From the NCBI GenBank assembly GCA_038561985.1, contig CP073276.1, positions 2,418,001 through 2,482,000 on the forward strand: a stretch of 64,000 bases of DNA, read 5' to 3'. The notes beneath the pieces were generated by a model. It was not told the origin of the DNA. It made no database searches and was given only the letters and a program-made list of their open reading frames with translations. The first letter of the stretch is position 1. Each line of letters starts with the position of its first letter. Source of the DNA: Petrimonas sulfuriphila. GTDB taxonomy: Bacteria; Bacteroidota; Bacteroidia; Bacteroidales; Dysgonomonadaceae. Shown here one piece after another: positions 25,809 through 35,354 of the stretch. A program made the position numbers and the translations under genes.

Positions 25809-27566
25809 TTATTTTTTCTTTTTTCTACGATAATCAAGCCCAGTTCATCCAGCTGCTCTTGTTCAATGCGCGAAGGAGCATCAATCATGACGTCGCGTCC
25901 GGAATTGTTTTTCGGGAAAGCGATGCAGTCGCGAATACTATCGAGCCCGGCAAAGAGTGAAACCAGCCTGTCCAAGCCGAAGGCTATCCCTCCGTGCGGA
26001 GGTGCCCCGTACTTGAAAGCGTTCATCAGAAATCCAAATTGTTCCTGGGCGCGTTCTTCGGTAAAACCAAGAACCGAAAACATTTTCTTTTGCAGCGCGC
26101 TGTCATGGATACGGATAGATCCGCCACCAACTTCCACGCCATTGATTACTAAATCGTAAGCGTTGGCGCGAACAGCTCCCGGATCTGAATCAAGCAGTGC
26201 GATATCTTCCGGTTTGGGGGAGGTAAAGGGATGATGCTTGGCGAAAAACCGGTTCAACTCTTCGTCTTTTTCCAGCAAAGGAAAATCTACTACCCAAAGG
26301 CATTTGTAATTGTTTTTGTCTCGTAATCCTAGGCGCGCACCCATTTCGAGACGAAGTTCAGAGAGTTGTTTTTGTGTTTTCTCGGTTTCTCCACTTAACA
26401 CAAGAAGCAGGTCTCCGGGTTTGGCGTTGCAACGTTCCGCCCACAATTTCAAATCGCTTTCGGAGAAGAATTTATCTACCGATGATTTTAAGGTTGCATC
26501 TTCGTTGTAACGAACATAGATTAACCCTTTGGCTCCGATCTGCGGTCGCTTCACAAAATCCGTCAACTCGTCGAGTTGTTTGCGGGTGTATGCAGCGCAT
26601 CCCTGAGCACAAATGGCACCGACGTATTCCGATGAGTCGAAGACACCAAAACCCCGGCCGGTTGTCAAATCCTTTATTTCCACAAACTTCATGTCGAAAC
26701 GGATATCGGGCTTGTCCGATCCGTATTGCCGCATGGCATCGGCGTAGCTCATCCGCGGAAAATCGGGAAGCTCAATTCCTTTCTGCGTTTTAAAAAGATG
26801 TTTCGTCAGTCCCTCAAACATATTCAGCACGTCTTCCTGCTCAACGAACGACATTTCACAATCGATTTGTGTAAATTCCGGTTGGCGGTCGGCGCGCAGG
26901 TCCTCATCCCGAAAGCATTTCACGATCTGGAAATAACGATCGAATCCCGAAACCATCAGTAGCTGCTTAAAGAGCTGCGGCGATTGTGGCAGCGCGTAAA
27001 ACTCTCCCTGGTTCATACGCGATGGTACAATGAAATCGCGTGCACCTTCCGGAGTAGAACCGATAAGCACGGGAGTTTCTACTTCCAGAAAGTCTCTTTT
27101 ATCGAGATACTTCCGTGCCTCGAACGCCATTTTGTGACGGAGTTCAAGGTTTTTTTCTAACTATGCTGCGTCGTAAATCGAGGTAGCGGTATTTCATGCG
27201 TAAATCATCACCCCCATCAGTTTCTGTTTCGATGGTGAAAGGAGGCGTTTGTGCTGCGTTTAAAACAGTCACAGCCGTTGCTACTATTTCAATATCTCCG
27301 GTAGGTATGTTTTGATTCTTGCTTGATCTTTCTGCTACTTTTCCCGTCACCTGAATTACATATTCACGTGCCAGTTTATTTGCCTGTTCGCAAAGTTCGC
27401 GGTCTATCTCCTGGTTAAACGATAATTGAGTGACTCCGTATCGGTCGCGTAAGTCAATAAAAGTCATACCTCCCATTTTACGAATTTTGTGCACCCAGCC
27501 CGAAAGGGTGACCTCCTTATTTATGTCGGCGATTCGTAATTCGCCACAAGTCCTGTTTCTATACAT
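25809..27566 (-). CDS. aspS: Aspartyl-tRNA synthetase, interrupted by two one-base homopolymer frameshifts
   Basis: From the ATG at 27566 ([10 protein letters not shown]) to the TAA at 25809 the span is 586 codons, the normal bacterial AspRS length. The N-terminal OB-fold anticodon domain is intact ([20 protein letters not shown]). The class II core has [24 protein letters not shown] (motif 2 region), [29 protein letters not shown] and the motif 3 GLDRLV. Two lesions break it. Near 27150 a run of seven A (minus strand) should be six to give RKNLELRHK. At the very end a run of six A should be seven to give the natural KRKK stop; as written the frame runs on through the terminator. The enzyme is essential, so sequencing error is likely. 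Confidence 0.9.
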
Positions 27567-27653
27567 ATATTTTGCTCGTTTGCCATGTTTGAATTGCAAA
27601 TTTACACATTTCTAACGTTGAAACCGCTTATCGATTAAAAAAAGCTGAAAAGT

Positions 27654-27685
27654 TTTGATATTATCGGGATAAAATCGTACTTTTG
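27654..27685 (+). promoter_or_regulatory. Promoter of tRNA-Pro
   Basis: TTTG at 27654-27657, a 20-base spacer and TACTTTTG at 27678-27685 match the Bacteroidota promoter consensus. The tRNA starts 26 bases downstream. Confidence 0.75.
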
Positions 27686-27710
27686 CACCCACGTTTTGAA
27701 AAGAACGACT

Positions 27711-27785
27711 CGGGGTGTAGCACAGTCCGGTTAGTGTACCTGCTTTGGGAGCAGGGGGTCGCGAGTTCGAATCCCGCCACCCCGA
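27711..27785 (+). tRNA. tRNA-Pro (anticodon TGG)
   Basis: A full cloverleaf can be drawn. The acceptor stem CGGGGTG (27711-27717) pairs with CACCCCG (27778-27784), with discriminator A at 27785. The anticodon loop TTTGGGA has TGG at 27746-27748, and the T-arm contains GTTCGAATC. CCA is not encoded. Confidence 0.95.
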
Positions 27786-27794
27786 CAGAGAGAG

Positions 27795-27827
27795 CCACTT
27801 GCATTTTTTGCGAGTGGTTTTGCTTTT
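27795..27827 (+). terminator. Terminator of tRNA-Pro
   Basis: CCACTTGCA (27795-27803) pairs with TGCGAGTGG (27809-27817) with one mismatch, followed by TTTTGCTTTT. The T-tract touches the end of the convergent gene 27826-28326. Confidence 0.65.
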
Positions 27828-28326
27828 ATTCCCTATAAATATCAATTCTGTTTGTAGCATCCAGCAACGGTAAAGGTATGTTTATAAGGTCAATGGTGTA
27901 ATGCATTAGTTTGTTCTCAAGGGTGTTATTGCTGACAAGACGGACTTCACGCGGAGCTTTTGCAATAGACCCCAACAAATTATCTTCCGCATCGTAGAAA
28001 TCCAGGATAGTGCGCTTTTCTCCTTTCAAAAGCCCACCGGGTTGCGGCAGGTCTATTTCTCCGTTCTTTACCGTAAATTCCAAATGGAATGATTCATATC
28101 CGTAACCGTATCCGTATGCGCCATCGTTATGTCCACCCCAGTCGTAAAATCTTTCGGCTCTTTTTGCGATAATTTGATTTGTAACTTCAAGTTCCATACC
28201 ATGCGACGTAATAATGAGATTGGTTTGGACTGCGCCAAGTTTTTCGGAAAGATTTTGTGCGTGAAGAAAGCTCACCGATAATAATTGTAATGCGATGATG
28301 GTGGAAATTGTGGCAAGATTTTTCAT
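27826..28326 (-). CDS. Secreted protein of unknown function
   Basis: 166 residues with a clear Sec signal (IIALQLLSVSFLHAQ). The mature part is beta-rich, with a glycine/tyrosine patch (GAYGYGYGYESFHLEF). The last half (GEKRTILDFYDAEDNLLGSI, REVRLVSNNTLENKLMHYTI) looks like a small beta-sandwich. I do not recognise a named family. It follows the glycerate kinase gene 28376-29680 after 49 bases on the same strand and may be co-transcribed. Confidence 0.7.
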   Translation of the reverse strand: MKNLATISTIIALQLLSVSFLHAQNLSEKLGAVQTNLIITSHGMELEVTNQIIAKRAERFYDWGGHNDGAYGYGYGYESFHLEFTVKNGEIDLPQPGGLLKGEKRTILDFYDAEDNLLGSIAKAPREVRLVSNNTLENKLMHYTIDLINIPLPLLDATNRIDIYRE

Positions 28327-28375
28327 TGTTGATTCGATTTTATTTTATGGGCTTGTCGTACAAATTTAAACAAAA

Positions 28376-29680
28376 TTATTGAACAATTGCCACAATTATA
28401 TCCATCACGTTTGTACCTGTATTTCCGGTGATGATATGCCCTCCAACTTGTTGAAAAAAACGATAGGAGTCGCAATTGGAGAGGTAATGATTCGGGTCGA
28501 TACCCTTCTCTACAGCCTTGGTCGCGGTTTCGTAATCCACAACTGCCCCTGCTGCGTCTGTAGGCCCGTCTGTACCGTCGGTGCCCGCACAAAGAATAGT
28601 GATGTTTTTTTTACAACAGATTTTTGTTGCTAAATACAAGGCCAGGTGTTGGTTACGCCCACCTAGTCCCTTCCCCGAAACTTTTACTGTGGGCTCTCCG
28701 CCGAATAGCAGGCAAACGGGTTTGTTACCGGTGGGCTTCTGATTATCGATTGTTTTCAGAATAAAATTGGCGGTTTCGGTGACATCCTCCTGTATACTGT
28801 CGGTTACTGTATGCGTTTCAAAGCCCAGTTCCATCGCCTTTTTTGCGGAGCTTTCGAGAGCGATACCATTACTACCGATAATGTAGTTGTGCACATTTTG
28901 AAAAACCGGATTGTCCGGTTTGGGAGTATCTGCAATTGAACCGTCTGCACCTTCGAGTAAATAATGCAACACAGACGAGGGAAGCCGGTTTTGTAGCGAA
29001 TACTTATCAATAATAGTCAGTGCATCCGCAAAACTACTTGAATCACCCACAGTTGGCCCAGACGCAATCACGTCCAGCCTATCACCGACCACATCCGATA
29101 ATATCAGGCACACCGTTGTTGCCGGAAAGAGTATCCGGGCGAGTTGACCTCCTTTAATTTTTGATAAATGCTTACGTACCGTATTAATTTCGGTAATATT
29201 CGCGCCGCATTTGGTCAGCAATTCATTGGTGCGTTTTAAATCATCGAGAGTTACACCTTCCGGGAAATCGGCCATTAAAGCCGATGCTCCTCCGGATATC
29301 AGGCAGATAACCAGGTCATCTTCGGTTGCTTTTCGGGCGATATTAACTATTTTTTGAGTACCTTTTACCCCCTCCGCATCGGGTATAGGATGACCAGCTT
29401 CGGTAAGTGTCAGGTAGTTCAGGTTCATTCCGTGTCCATACTTGGTGACAACGTGACCGTTTGTTATTTTGTCGCCTAAAACTTTTTCCACCCCCCTAGA
29501 CATTGAGGCGGCTGCTTTACCGGCAGCTAAAACATAAATGTGCCTGAAACGGGATAACGGGAATCTCTTTTCTGCGACTTGCAATAGATCTCCAGAGAGT
29601 TTCACCTGTGATTGCATCAGCTTCTCAGGCAAGACACCGTTCACTCCGGCAAAAAATATCAGTTCGGCAATTTTTTTCAT
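28376..29680 (-). CDS. Glycerate 2-kinase, type-2 (MOFRL) family
   Basis: 434 residues. The N-terminal DUF4147 domain has IYVLAAGKAAASM, EAGHPIPDAEG, LISGGASALM and INTVRKHLSKIKGGQLA; the C-terminal MOFRL domain has LLFGGEPTVKVSGKGLGGRN, QHLALYLA and AGTDGTDGPTDAAGA. This enzyme type phosphorylates D-glycerate to 2-phosphoglycerate, feeding sugar-acid breakdown into glycolysis. It lies 9 bases after the GntP-type transporter gene on the same strand, so uptake and phosphorylation of glycerate or a gluconate-like acid are probably coupled. Confidence 0.9.
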   Translation of the reverse strand: MKKIAELIFFAGVNGVLPEKLMQSQVKLSGDLLQVAEKRFPLSRFRHIYVLAAGKAAASMSRGVEKVLGDKITNGHVVTKYGHGMNLNYLTLTEAGHPIPDAEGVKGTQKIVNIARKATEDDLVICLISGGASALMADFPEGVTLDDLKRTNELLTKCGANITEINTVRKHLSKIKGGQLARILFPATTVCLILSDVVGDRLDVIASGPTVGDSSSFADALTIIDKYSLQNRLPSSVLHYLLEGADGSIADTPKPDNPVFQNVHNYIIGSNGIALESSAKKAMELGFETHTVTDSIQEDVTETANFILKTIDNQKPTGNKPVCLLFGGEPTVKVSGKGLGGRNQHLALYLATKICCKKNITILCAGTDGTDGPTDAAGAVVDYETATKAVEKGIDPNHYLSNCDSYRFFQQVGGHIITGNTGTNVMDIIVAIVQ

Positions 29681-29689
29681 CTTTTCCGG

Positions 29690-31018
29690 TTACAACATGA
29701 AGAGCGAAGTCAGCCACACGCAAAGAAACGTTACAATTCCCATCACAACGGTGGCTGATGAGTATACCTTCAGCGCTGTATTTGAGCCGATTCCCGAGAA
29801 CCGGGAAACCACCCAGAAGTAAGAATCATTGGCATGTGATACCATCATCGAACCTGCACCCATCGAGATCATTGCCAAAAGTTTTCCTGGTTCAGAGTCA
29901 AGTCCCAAAGCGGGTAGCATTGGTACAACGAAAGATGCAGCCGTGATAATTGCCACGGTAGAAGAACCTTGCGCCGTTTTTAAAATTGATGCTATGAGAA
30001 ACGGAACGGCAAGTCCCAATCCCGTTTGCAGCAAAAACTCGCCCGCATAAGCGCCCACCCCGGTTTCCTTGATCACCAGCCCGAACATTCCTCCTGCACC
30101 GGTAACGATCAGTATCGGTCCAGCTTTTTCAATAGCAGATTCTAGGACTATATTGATATTTTTTATTGCCCTGTTTTTTAGTAGAAACAACGATAGCAAT
30201 ACCCCAATCATCAGTGAAACGATAGGTTGTCCGAGAAAAGCCAATCCTTTTAGTATAAAGTTGACATTGGAAATATCCAGTACGGTTAGCAACGAGCCGG
30301 TTGCTATAAGCAAAAGCGGTGTAACGATAGGTAACAAGGAAAGGTGAACCGGAGGAAGTTGTTCATTGCTCCGGATTTCATGATGAGAATTTTCGGTTTC
30401 TGTGTAAATGTCGTTTCGGGTTTGCCATTTAATCCACAAAAAGGCGGCCAAAGCTGCAGGAATAGCAAACAGTGCTCCCAAGACGATCAGCATACCCAGG
30501 TTGGCACCCAGAATCCCGGAGGCGGCCAAAGCACCGGGATGGGTGGGAGTGAGGCAATGAACTGAATAGAGCGAAGTCGCCAGTACAAATGCAATAAAAG
30601 GCAGCGCGACTTTGGCTTTGGAACTGAATGACTTTGCCAGTCCGCTCATAATGATATATCCAGAATCACAAAAAATGGGCAATCCTACAATGAACCCCGT
30701 GATTCCCATTGCCGAGGCAGCGTTCCGGTGTCCTGTCTTCGATAAAATATAATTGGCGATGCTGGCTGCACCACCGGTTTTTTCCAATACCACAGCAATG
30801 ATTGCTCCAAAAATGATAAGAAATCCGATGGATGATACGGTGTTGCCGAAGCCCTGTTTAAGAATTTCCACGATGTCTTTACCTGGTAGTGCGATAACCG
30901 CAAGCAGTAAAGACACCATGAACAACGATGCAAATGCGTTGAGCTTTGTGACGGATGTAAGGATTACAATCAGTACGATGCTCAGCAGTACAAGAACGGA
31001 AATGGTAAGGATGCTCAT
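29690..31018 (-). CDS. GntP-family sugar-acid:H+ symporter
   Basis: 442 residues, strongly hydrophobic with about twelve predicted membrane helices. The family signature is seen in GFGNTVSSIGFLIIFGAIIA and in PIFCDSGYIIMSGLAKSF, and later SSTVAIITAASFV and SHANDSYFWVVSRFSG. GntP proteins import gluconate and related acids; paired here with glycerate 2-kinase, D-glycerate is a plausible substrate. The start at 31018 gives a normal family length. A plasma-membrane location is expected. Confidence 0.9.
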   Translation of the reverse strand: MSILTISVLVLLSIVLIVILTSVTKLNAFASLFMVSLLLAVIALPGKDIVEILKQGFGNTVSSIGFLIIFGAIIAVVLEKTGGAASIANYILSKTGHRNAASAMGITGFIVGLPIFCDSGYIIMSGLAKSFSSKAKVALPFIAFVLATSLYSVHCLTPTHPGALAASGILGANLGMLIVLGALFAIPAALAAFLWIKWQTRNDIYTETENSHHEIRSNEQLPPVHLSLLPIVTPLLLIATGSLLTVLDISNVNFILKGLAFLGQPIVSLMIGVLLSLFLLKNRAIKNINIVLESAIEKAGPILIVTGAGGMFGLVIKETGVGAYAGEFLLQTGLGLAVPFLIASILKTAQGSSTVAIITAASFVVPMLPALGLDSEPGKLLAMISMGAGSMMVSHANDSYFWVVSRFSGIGSNTALKVYSSATVVMGIVTFLCVWLTSLFML

Positions 31019-31157
31019 GTGTATTTTTAGGTTTTTTACTGGCTTTCCGGTAAGAATTTTTCAGATTTTTTTGTTTAAACAGCTAATAACAGAGGTAAAA
31101 TAAATATATTTTATGTGTTTATTTTAACGATCTTGTTTTATTGCGACCGTGAAATAG

Positions 31158-32048
31158 TTATCGGCGGGAATCAGAACTCCTTCCTGAAGTTGTTTTCTCT
31201 CTGTTTCGTGTTGACGTTCCTTCACTCCTTGTTGAAGAACTACGCCCACTTGTGTTCCCGCGCATTTGTGGCTGAACTTTCACCGGTTGTCCGATTTCTC
31301 CGCCATAATAATTGGTTTCTGCAGAACGGCTTGTGCTAGTACGCTGGGTAGTATTTGGTGTGGTCTGTCGAGCAGAAGTTCGCGCAGTGCGTGGTCGGGT
31401 TGTAGTCATTCTCCCTTCTTCAGTATTTGCAATCTGCCTGAGCTCTTCAGGCGATACGGCAGTACGTTGTGCTACCCGGCGGGTAACTTCTTGCTGCACA
31501 CGCCGGTCGTCGGTTGAGTATTTGAATTTACGTCCTTCGCGAATGTTCCTGTCACCCCACTCGCGTGCGCGGTTTCGTTCTGCTTCTCGCCAATATACTG
31601 CCCTGCGTCCGTTTTCGTTGTATCCCCTTACGTACGGGATATTGCTGAAGTCGTAATAATCAATGTAATAATAGCGTGGATAGTGCGAATTGTAATAGTG
31701 ATGATGCATCCAGGGGGTGTACACACTGCGGTTGACGATTACAATAAATGCATTATTCAGGTTGAATGCAGCGTAAATGGGCGGAAGCGTTGGTACGAAA
31801 AGCCAACGTCCGTTATTGAGATATACGAAATTGCGTGTGCCCAGATCGTAGTACGTTTCAATGTCGGGAAAATAGTAATAGCGCGTTCCAAAGTAATAAT
31901 CGGGCGCCCATGCCGGATTGTAGTCGTAATAATTGTCGTAGTAATTGTTCTCCGCTGCCCCGTAATAGGAAGTTCCACAGCTTGTGAAACATAGAACCGT
32001 GATAAGTGCTATGAGAACGGTTGTTAATTTTGTAATAGCATTTTGCAT
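31158..32048 (-). CDS. Tyr/Asn-rich lipoprotein with Arg/Thr/Ser-rich tail, function unknown
   Basis: 296 residues. The signal ends in a lipobox (LCFTSCG). Residues 25-150 are extraordinarily rich in Tyr and Asn (NNYYDNYYDYNPAW, YYFGTRYYYFPD, HHHYYNSHYPRYYYID). The last 100 are low complexity and rich in R, T, S (TTTRPRTARTSARQTTPNTT). Similar short lipoproteins occur widely in Bacteroidota without known function; a cell-envelope role is likely. The gene lies 73 bases downstream of sufB on the same strand, with nothing obvious in common. Confidence 0.75.
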   Translation of the reverse strand: MQNAITKLTTVLIALITVLCFTSCGTSYYGAAENNYYDNYYDYNPAWAPDYYFGTRYYYFPDIETYYDLGTRNFVYLNNGRWLFVPTLPPIYAAFNLNNAFIVIVNRSVYTPWMHHHYYNSHYPRYYYIDYYDFSNIPYVRGYNENGRRAVYWREAERNRAREWGDRNIREGRKFKYSTDDRRVQQEVTRRVAQRTAVSPEELRQIANTEEGRMTTTRPRTARTSARQTTPNTTQRTSTSRSAETNYYGGEIGQPVKVQPQMRGNTSGRSSSTRSEGTSTRNREKTTSGRSSDSRR

Positions 32049-32121
32049 TTCAGTGTCGGCTTTAAATAGTTATACAGCTAATTAACTTGTCTTCAATCCA
32101 CAACCCATACATACCCGGAGA

Positions 32122-33573
32122 TTAACCTACACTGCCTTCCAAACTGATCTGCAGCAGCTTTTGCGCTTCCACGGCAAACTCCATAGGAAGTTTATTTACT
32201 ACTTCTTTCACATATCCGTTCACGATTAATCCTATGGCTTCTTCTTCTCCTAAACCGCGCTGATTGCAGTAAAAAATCTGATCTTCACTGATTTTTGAAG
32301 TAGTGGCTTCGTGTTCCAAAATCGCTGAGGGGTTTTGGATGTCGGTATAAGGAAAAGTGTGGGCTCCGCAATGATCGGTAAGTAACAAACTATCGCATTG
32401 TGAGTGGTTTCTTGCGTTGATCGCTTTTTTAGAAACCTTCACCAATCCCCGGTAGCTGTTTTGACTGCTTCCCGCTGAAATTCCTTTGGAGACGATGCGG
32501 CTGCGGGTATTTTTGCCCAGGTGGATCATTTTTGTTCCTGTGTCGGCCTGTTGGAAGTTGTTGGTAACGGCAACTGAATAAAACTCCCCTACGGAGTTGT
32601 CTCCTGCCATGATACACGAGGGATATTTCCAGGTAATTGCTGAACCAGTTTCAACCTGTGTCCAGGAAATCTTTGAATTATTACCTTTGCAGATACCGCG
32701 TTTCGTAACGAAGTTATAAACTCCGCCCTTACCGTTTTTATCACCCGGATACCAGTTTTGTACCGTCGAATATTTTACTTCGGCATTCTCAAGGGCAATG
32801 ATCTCCACCACTGCCGCGTGCAGCTGATTTTCGTCACGCATAGGGGCCGTGCATCCTTCCAGATAACTTACGTATGAATTGTCGTCAGCAACAATAAGCG
32901 TACGTTCAAACTGGCCTGTGTTTTGCGCATTTATACGGAAATAGGTAGATAATTCCATCGGGCAACGAACTCCTTTCGGGACATACACGAAAGAGCCGTC
33001 GCTGAAAACGGCAGAGTTTAATGCTGCATAGAAGTTGTCCTTGTAAGGAACCACGGTAGCCAGGTATTTTTTCACCAGGTCGGGGTGGTTTTTCACGGCT
33101 TCACTGAAGGAGCTGAATATAATTCCTTTTTCAGCAAGGACCTCCTTGAAAGTCGTTTTTATGGAGACACTATCCATAACGGCATCTACGGCCACGCCGG
33201 TCAGCTGTTTTTGTTCGTTGAGCGGAATACCTAATCGTTCAAATGTTTTCAACAACTCCGGATCTACTTCCTCCAACGATTTTGGAGTCTTTTTTTGAGT
33301 CGGATCTGCGTAGTAAATAATTTCCTGAAAATCTATTTCCGGGATATTTAACTGCGCCCAGTCGGGCAGTTTCATTGTCAGCCAATGACGATATGCTTTT
33401 AACCGGAATTCCAGTAACCATTCCGGCTCATTTTTTTTCGAAGAAATTAACCGGACAACGTCTTCATTCAGCCCTTTTTCAATTGTATATGTTTCAACGT
33501 CCGTGACGAATCCGTATTTGTAATCTTGTGTTGTTAAGTCGGTTAATATCTGATCTTGATCTAATTCCTGCAT
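32122..33573 (-). CDS. sufB: Fe-S cluster assembly scaffold protein SufB
   Basis: 483 residues. Recognisable SufB blocks: [20 protein letters not shown] near the start, [74 protein letters not shown] and [17 protein letters not shown] with its conserved Cys and His, ending LNxLEGSVG-like. With SufC and SufD it builds Fe-S clusters in the cytoplasm. In most Bacteroidota sufB is followed by sufC, sufD and sufS; here the next gene is an unrelated lipoprotein and no other suf gene is in the window. Confidence 0.95.
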   Translation of the reverse strand: MQELDQDQILTDLTTQDYKYGFVTDVETYTIEKGLNEDVVRLISSKKNEPEWLLEFRLKAYRHWLTMKLPDWAQLNIPEIDFQEIIYYADPTQKKTPKSLEEVDPELLKTFERLGIPLNEQKQLTGVAVDAVMDSVSIKTTFKEVLAEKGIIFSSFSEAVKNHPDLVKKYLATVVPYKDNFYAALNSAVFSDGSFVYVPKGVRCPMELSTYFRINAQNTGQFERTLIVADDNSYVSYLEGCTAPMRDENQLHAAVVEIIALENAEVKYSTVQNWYPGDKNGKGGVYNFVTKRGICKGNNSKISWTQVETGSAITWKYPSCIMAGDNSVGEFYSVAVTNNFQQADTGTKMIHLGKNTRSRIVSKGISAGSSQNSYRGLVKVSKKAINARNHSQCDSLLLTDHCGAHTFPYTDIQNPSAILEHEATTSKISEDQIFYCNQRGLGEEEAIGLIVNGYVKEVVNKLPMEFAVEAQKLLQISLEGSVG

Positions 33574-33752
33574 GATAAATATTGATTATCGATCGCTGTG
33601 ATCGGTTCTTAATAAAGAAGAGAGCCCAATTCCCCCTCCATGGATAAACAAACTTTGTATGGATTTGTTTACGCAAAATTACATCAATTTCTGAACAAAA
33701 CCTGTGGTAGGTGGGTTAAAAGGTGGAATTAAATTAAAAAAGGAATAAAACG

Positions 33753-34322
33753 ATGAAAAAAACAGGTTTAACATTTTTAGTATTGTTTTTTATGTTCGGC
33801 TTAATGGCCCAAACGAGATATTTGGTGGATAAAGCACATTCTTCCGTCAATTTTAAAGTGAAACATAACGGAATATCTTTTGTCAACGGCAGTTTTAATT
33901 CTTTCGAAGGATTTATAGAAGGGGATTTAAACAGCCTGGAGAATGCCAATATTGAGTTTACGGTTGATGCGGAAAGTATTGATACCCGGATTGAGCCGCG
34001 TGATAAGCATTTGCGTAGTGCGGATTTTTTCGATGTGGAAAAGTATCCAAAAATGAGTTTTAAAAGTACAGACATCGAGAAAACCGGCGACAAGAAATAC
34101 AAATTAAACGGTTTGCTTACCGTCAAAGATGTAACAAAACCCGTTACGTTTGAGGTTAAATACGGTGGAAAAATTGTGGGCAGAGACGGTAAGGATATTA
34201 TCGGCTTTACGGCTAAAAACAGTATCAACCGGTTGGATTATAACGTAGCTTACGATCCTGATTCCAAGGCGATTGCAAAAGATGTAGATCTTGTTCTTTA
34301 TATGGAGTTTGTCGCCAATTAA
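33753..34322 (+). CDS. YceI-family periplasmic protein
   Basis: 189 residues with a Sec signal (KKTGLTFLVLFFMFGLMAQ). The lipocalin-like YceI fold is visible: YLVDKAHSSVNFKVKHNGIS, IEFTVDAESIDTRIEPRDKH, LRSADFFDVEKYPKMSFKST, LTVKDVTKPVTFEVKYGG. YceI proteins bind isoprenoids or other lipids in the periplasm. Transcribed divergently from sufB with 179 bases between them. A convergent terminator follows at 34338-34366. Confidence 0.9.
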   Translation: MKKTGLTFLVLFFMFGLMAQTRYLVDKAHSSVNFKVKHNGISFVNGSFNSFEGFIEGDLNSLENANIEFTVDAESIDTRIEPRDKHLRSADFFDVEKYPKMSFKSTDIEKTGDKKYKLNGLLTVKDVTKPVTFEVKYGGKIVGRDGKDIIGFTAKNSINRLDYNVAYDPDSKAIAKDVDLVLYMEFVAN

Positions 34323-34337
34323 CTGAATCTTTCAAAA

Positions 34338-34366
34338 AACTCGGGTCAGCGATGACCTGAGTTTAA
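34338..34366. terminator. Bidirectional terminator between YceI and DUF3298 genes
   Basis: AACTCGGGTCA and TGACCTGAGTT form an imperfect stem (one mismatch) around GCGA, with A- and T-tracts outside. It overlaps the last codons of the minus-strand gene. Confidence 0.65.
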
Positions 34367-35215
34367 AAAGAATTTTTGTGTAACGTTTTCCGGTTTGAGG
34401 ACAGCCGACAAATCCCCGTAGGGAATATCCACATTAATCACACCCATTGAGTAGGGTGCAATCTCGTACTGATTAAATGAGTAGTGAATCCCTTCATTGT
34501 CCAGCCAAAAATTGTTGTTCGGAAAAACTTCGTCGAGATTGAAAAATCCTAAGCTGATTAAGGAATCGGGAACGCTGACGTTGTAGTGATCCATCAGTCT
34601 GTTAATTATGATTTCTGTGAGCGGCTTTTTATAATTGGGGATAAAGATGTCTTCTTCCGACACAGTCACTAGTTTACCCAAATCAATGTTCGCATAAGTT
34701 ATTCTGTACGAGCCGTGCGCACCGCCGGTATAATCACTATATTCTATAGCGTAACTCAGCAGAGAATCGTTCTGAAACATCACCTTGTTGGTGTTGTACA
34801 TATAATACCAGTACCACATAGGCATCTCACCCTTTGGAAGCCGGCTTATTTCGGAATAATAGGTGTTTGACAGTGACTTATATTCTTCTTTGTAATCGGA
34901 AACATATGCATTTACAGCTTCTTGCGGAGAAAGGGTGTCAAGATGGAGGCTGTTGAAAAATGTACCGATAAAAATTTGTTGTAAACGGGCAAGATCTTCC
35001 TTGTTGCCAAACTCCACGGGATAGGTAAAGCTTATTTTAATATCGGCAAAAGGCAATGTTGTGTCATTCGTTTCGAGTAGAGGTATCTGTTCTTTAACCA
35101 CAATACTGTCAAAAACTATTTTTGTGGAGTTTTGTGCGGTCTTTTTGCAGGAAAATAGAGTACACGAAAGTATGAATGATAGAATAACAACCGGAATAAA
35201 AATATTTTTTCTCAT
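34346..35215 (-). CDS. DUF3298 (RsiV-like) domain lipoprotein
   Basis: 289 residues from the ATG at 35215 (MRKNIFIPVVILSFILSCTL, followed by FSC), which places a proper lipoprotein signal at the N-terminus; the ATG at 35266 would put 17 polar residues before it. The body shows the DUF4163/DUF3298 pattern also found in RsiV: SYAIEYSDYTGGAHGSYRIT, then GKLVTVSEEDIFIPNYK and an Asn/Tyr-rich C-terminal block. In RsiV this part binds lysozyme; for this protein no such role can be claimed. An outer-membrane or periplasmic lipoprotein is likely. Confidence 0.75.
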   Translation of the reverse strand: MRKNIFIPVVILSFILSCTLFSCKKTAQNSTKIVFDSIVVKEQIPLLETNDTTLPFADIKISFTYPVEFGNKEDLARLQQIFIGTFFNSLHLDTLSPQEAVNAYVSDYKEEYKSLSNTYYSEISRLPKGEMPMWYWYYMYNTNKVMFQNDSLLSYAIEYSDYTGGAHGSYRITYANIDLGKLVTVSEEDIFIPNYKKPLTEIIINRLMDHYNVSVPDSLISLGFFNLDEVFPNNNFWLDNEGIHYSFNQYEIAPYSMGVINVDIPYGDLSAVLKPENVTQKFFLNSGHR

Positions 35216-35354
35216 GTCTAAATTGTTTATTGAGACTGTCGGTAAATGTAGTCTCTGGTTTTCCACCTTTTGTTCTCATGCATTGGCCTTAAAATGATTT
35301 ATTTGCCTGGAAATGTCTTGTGATGCCGGTAGGGCGAAGGGTGGTGTCTGAATA

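Noticed and set aside
26374-26793. 139-residue plus-strand frame inside aspS
   Set aside because: It is antisense to AspRS motifs and Arg/Cys-rich without family features.
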